Shown here: positions 63,052 to 64,000 of the stretch, piece by piece
Layout of the letters: each line of letters opens with the position of its first letter
Position numbering within the stretch: position 1 is the first letter of the stretch
Assembly: GCA_030522415.1 (NCBI GenBank)
Contig: CM060109.1
Span: forward strand, 33,920,892 to 33,984,891
DNA from: Channallabes apus
Lineage: Eukaryota; Chordata; Actinopteri; Siluriformes; Clariidae
Length of the DNA stretch: 64,000 nt
Reading direction: 5' to 3'
Made by a program: the position numbers and the translations under genes
Notes under the pieces: model-generated
The model's database searches: none
What the model was told of the DNA's origin: nothing
The model's input: the letters and a program-made list of their open reading frames with translations, nothing else

Positions 63052-64000
63052 TATTATTGAAAGAGTACTATGGGCTATTTCAAGAACTAGTAGTTTGCAT
63101 ATTTGGTGAATTTCTATTAAATTAGCACTATAACTATCCGATGAATTGATTTTTAAAATTAATCCAAAGAGCAAGGTTTGAAATAGCTTTTCTTCAATAG
63201 TTTTCTTTCTGTAAGAGTATTTCAGGCACACAGTCAATTCCATAGAGGACTAGACTTATGGAAACATCCCTGGTTGTAGAGGCTGTGTCCAGCTTTTACG
63301 TCAGATGGTAATGTACAGCTGATGTGACCATACACTGATTAACTCATGTTTACAGAAAGCCTTTTAAAACCACTTGTGAAATATAAATGCTTAATGTGGA
63401 GAGGCACTTGAAGCTGTTAAATTAATACTCTCTACATTACATATGCATGTTCTGTATATTAAAGCGTAGGATCCTAAGGTGCCATTCTATGTATTACCCT
63501 AGATTTTAAAACTGGTACAGAGCAATAAGTAACAGCTCACCAGAGCTGCAGTTAATTACAGCTGTTGGGGGGGATGTTAGCGAATCACTGTGTATTGTGA
63601 TAAATTTCACAATGCATGTCATGAATATAAATATTCCTATTAAGTTGAAATGTATTGAACATGGTCAGCTGAAGTGCTTTTCTCAATACTTTCCCTTAAA
63701 ACTGAGTATACTGTGAATAGATGTCACTCTAAATTTAAATGTTTTAAGGGTAATTAATGATAATTATAGTGCACATGCATTATTTGCTGTGCCAAGATTT
63801 TTCTATAAATGGTAACGCTGTTAAATTATTCATAGTTTGCTGAGGTGTTGGTTAAATCACTTGATTGGCAGTTGTTGGAGGAAGGACTTTTACATGAGAC
63901 ATTTGCCATTTGAAACTGCAAATTACAGTTGACCGTCATTGCATAATATGGAGGTGGTGGGTGGCAACAAGAGTTAAGACATTCTAAAGAAAATGTCACA
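63052..64000. other. gtf2f2 intron (presumed), nothing recognised
   Basis: AT-rich sequence to the window end. The next gtf2f2 exon is not reached. Confidence 0.45.

Overview
The window is vertebrate nuclear DNA, almost certainly from a teleost fish. It is AT-rich, with large introns, abundant microsatellites and many Tc1/mariner and hAT transposons whose terminal sequences are typical of fish genomes. I cannot fix the species. The load of Tc1 families would suit an otophysan such as a catfish, but that is inference.

Four protein-coding genes are supported, all matching a known vertebrate neighbourhood (human 13q14). They are serp2 (+, three exons, 4958-8054), tsc22d1 (-, 13561-44966, with a long and a short isoform from two promoters about 29 kb apart), the first four coding exons of gtf2f2 (+, 51143-51904, continuing past the window) and kctd4 (-, one coding exon, 58045-58821). 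kctd4 appears to lie antisense in a long gtf2f2 intron, as in human. The small first coding exon of the short tsc22d1 isoform (15387-15508) and the four gtf2f2 exons were found by reading translations and splice sites directly. In human, NUFIP1 and GPALPP1 lie between TSC22D1 and GTF2F2. I see no trace of either in the 5.4 kb between these genes here.

Layout. 1-4.7 kb is repeat-rich upstream DNA (edge of a Tc1 copy, two remnants of a second Tc1 family, a remnant of a third). 4.9-8.4 kb is serp2, with two degenerate repeats in its introns. 8.7-12.0 kb, between the convergent 3' ends of serp2 and tsc22d1, is a nest of three Tc1 families. 12.4-45.7 kb is tsc22d1. Its 27-kb intron holds a near-complete Tc1 copy (19.6-21.2 kb), a 3.1-kb hAT with at least two further insertions inside it (24.0-27.1 kb), a second truncated copy of that hAT (36.9-37.7 kb), an odd CpG-rich 226-bp insertion (39.3-39.6 kb) and another hAT-like element (40.1-41.0 kb). 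45.8-51.1 kb is intergenic with microsatellites and a Tc1 remnant. 51.1-64 kb is gtf2f2 with kctd4 inside, plus a second near-complete copy of the first Tc1 family in opposite orientation (61.4-63.0 kb).

The genes do not form one pathway. serp2 encodes a small ER translocon-associated protein, tsc22d1 a leucine-zipper transcription regulator with isoforms of different length, gtf2f2 the RAP30 subunit of TFIIF, and kctd4 a BTB-domain protein. I did not find a convincing undescribed biological system. The most informative observations are the readable order of transposon insertions, the dual-promoter structure of tsc22d1, a 19-nt micro-exon in gtf2f2, and the CpG-rich insertion at 39.3 kb.
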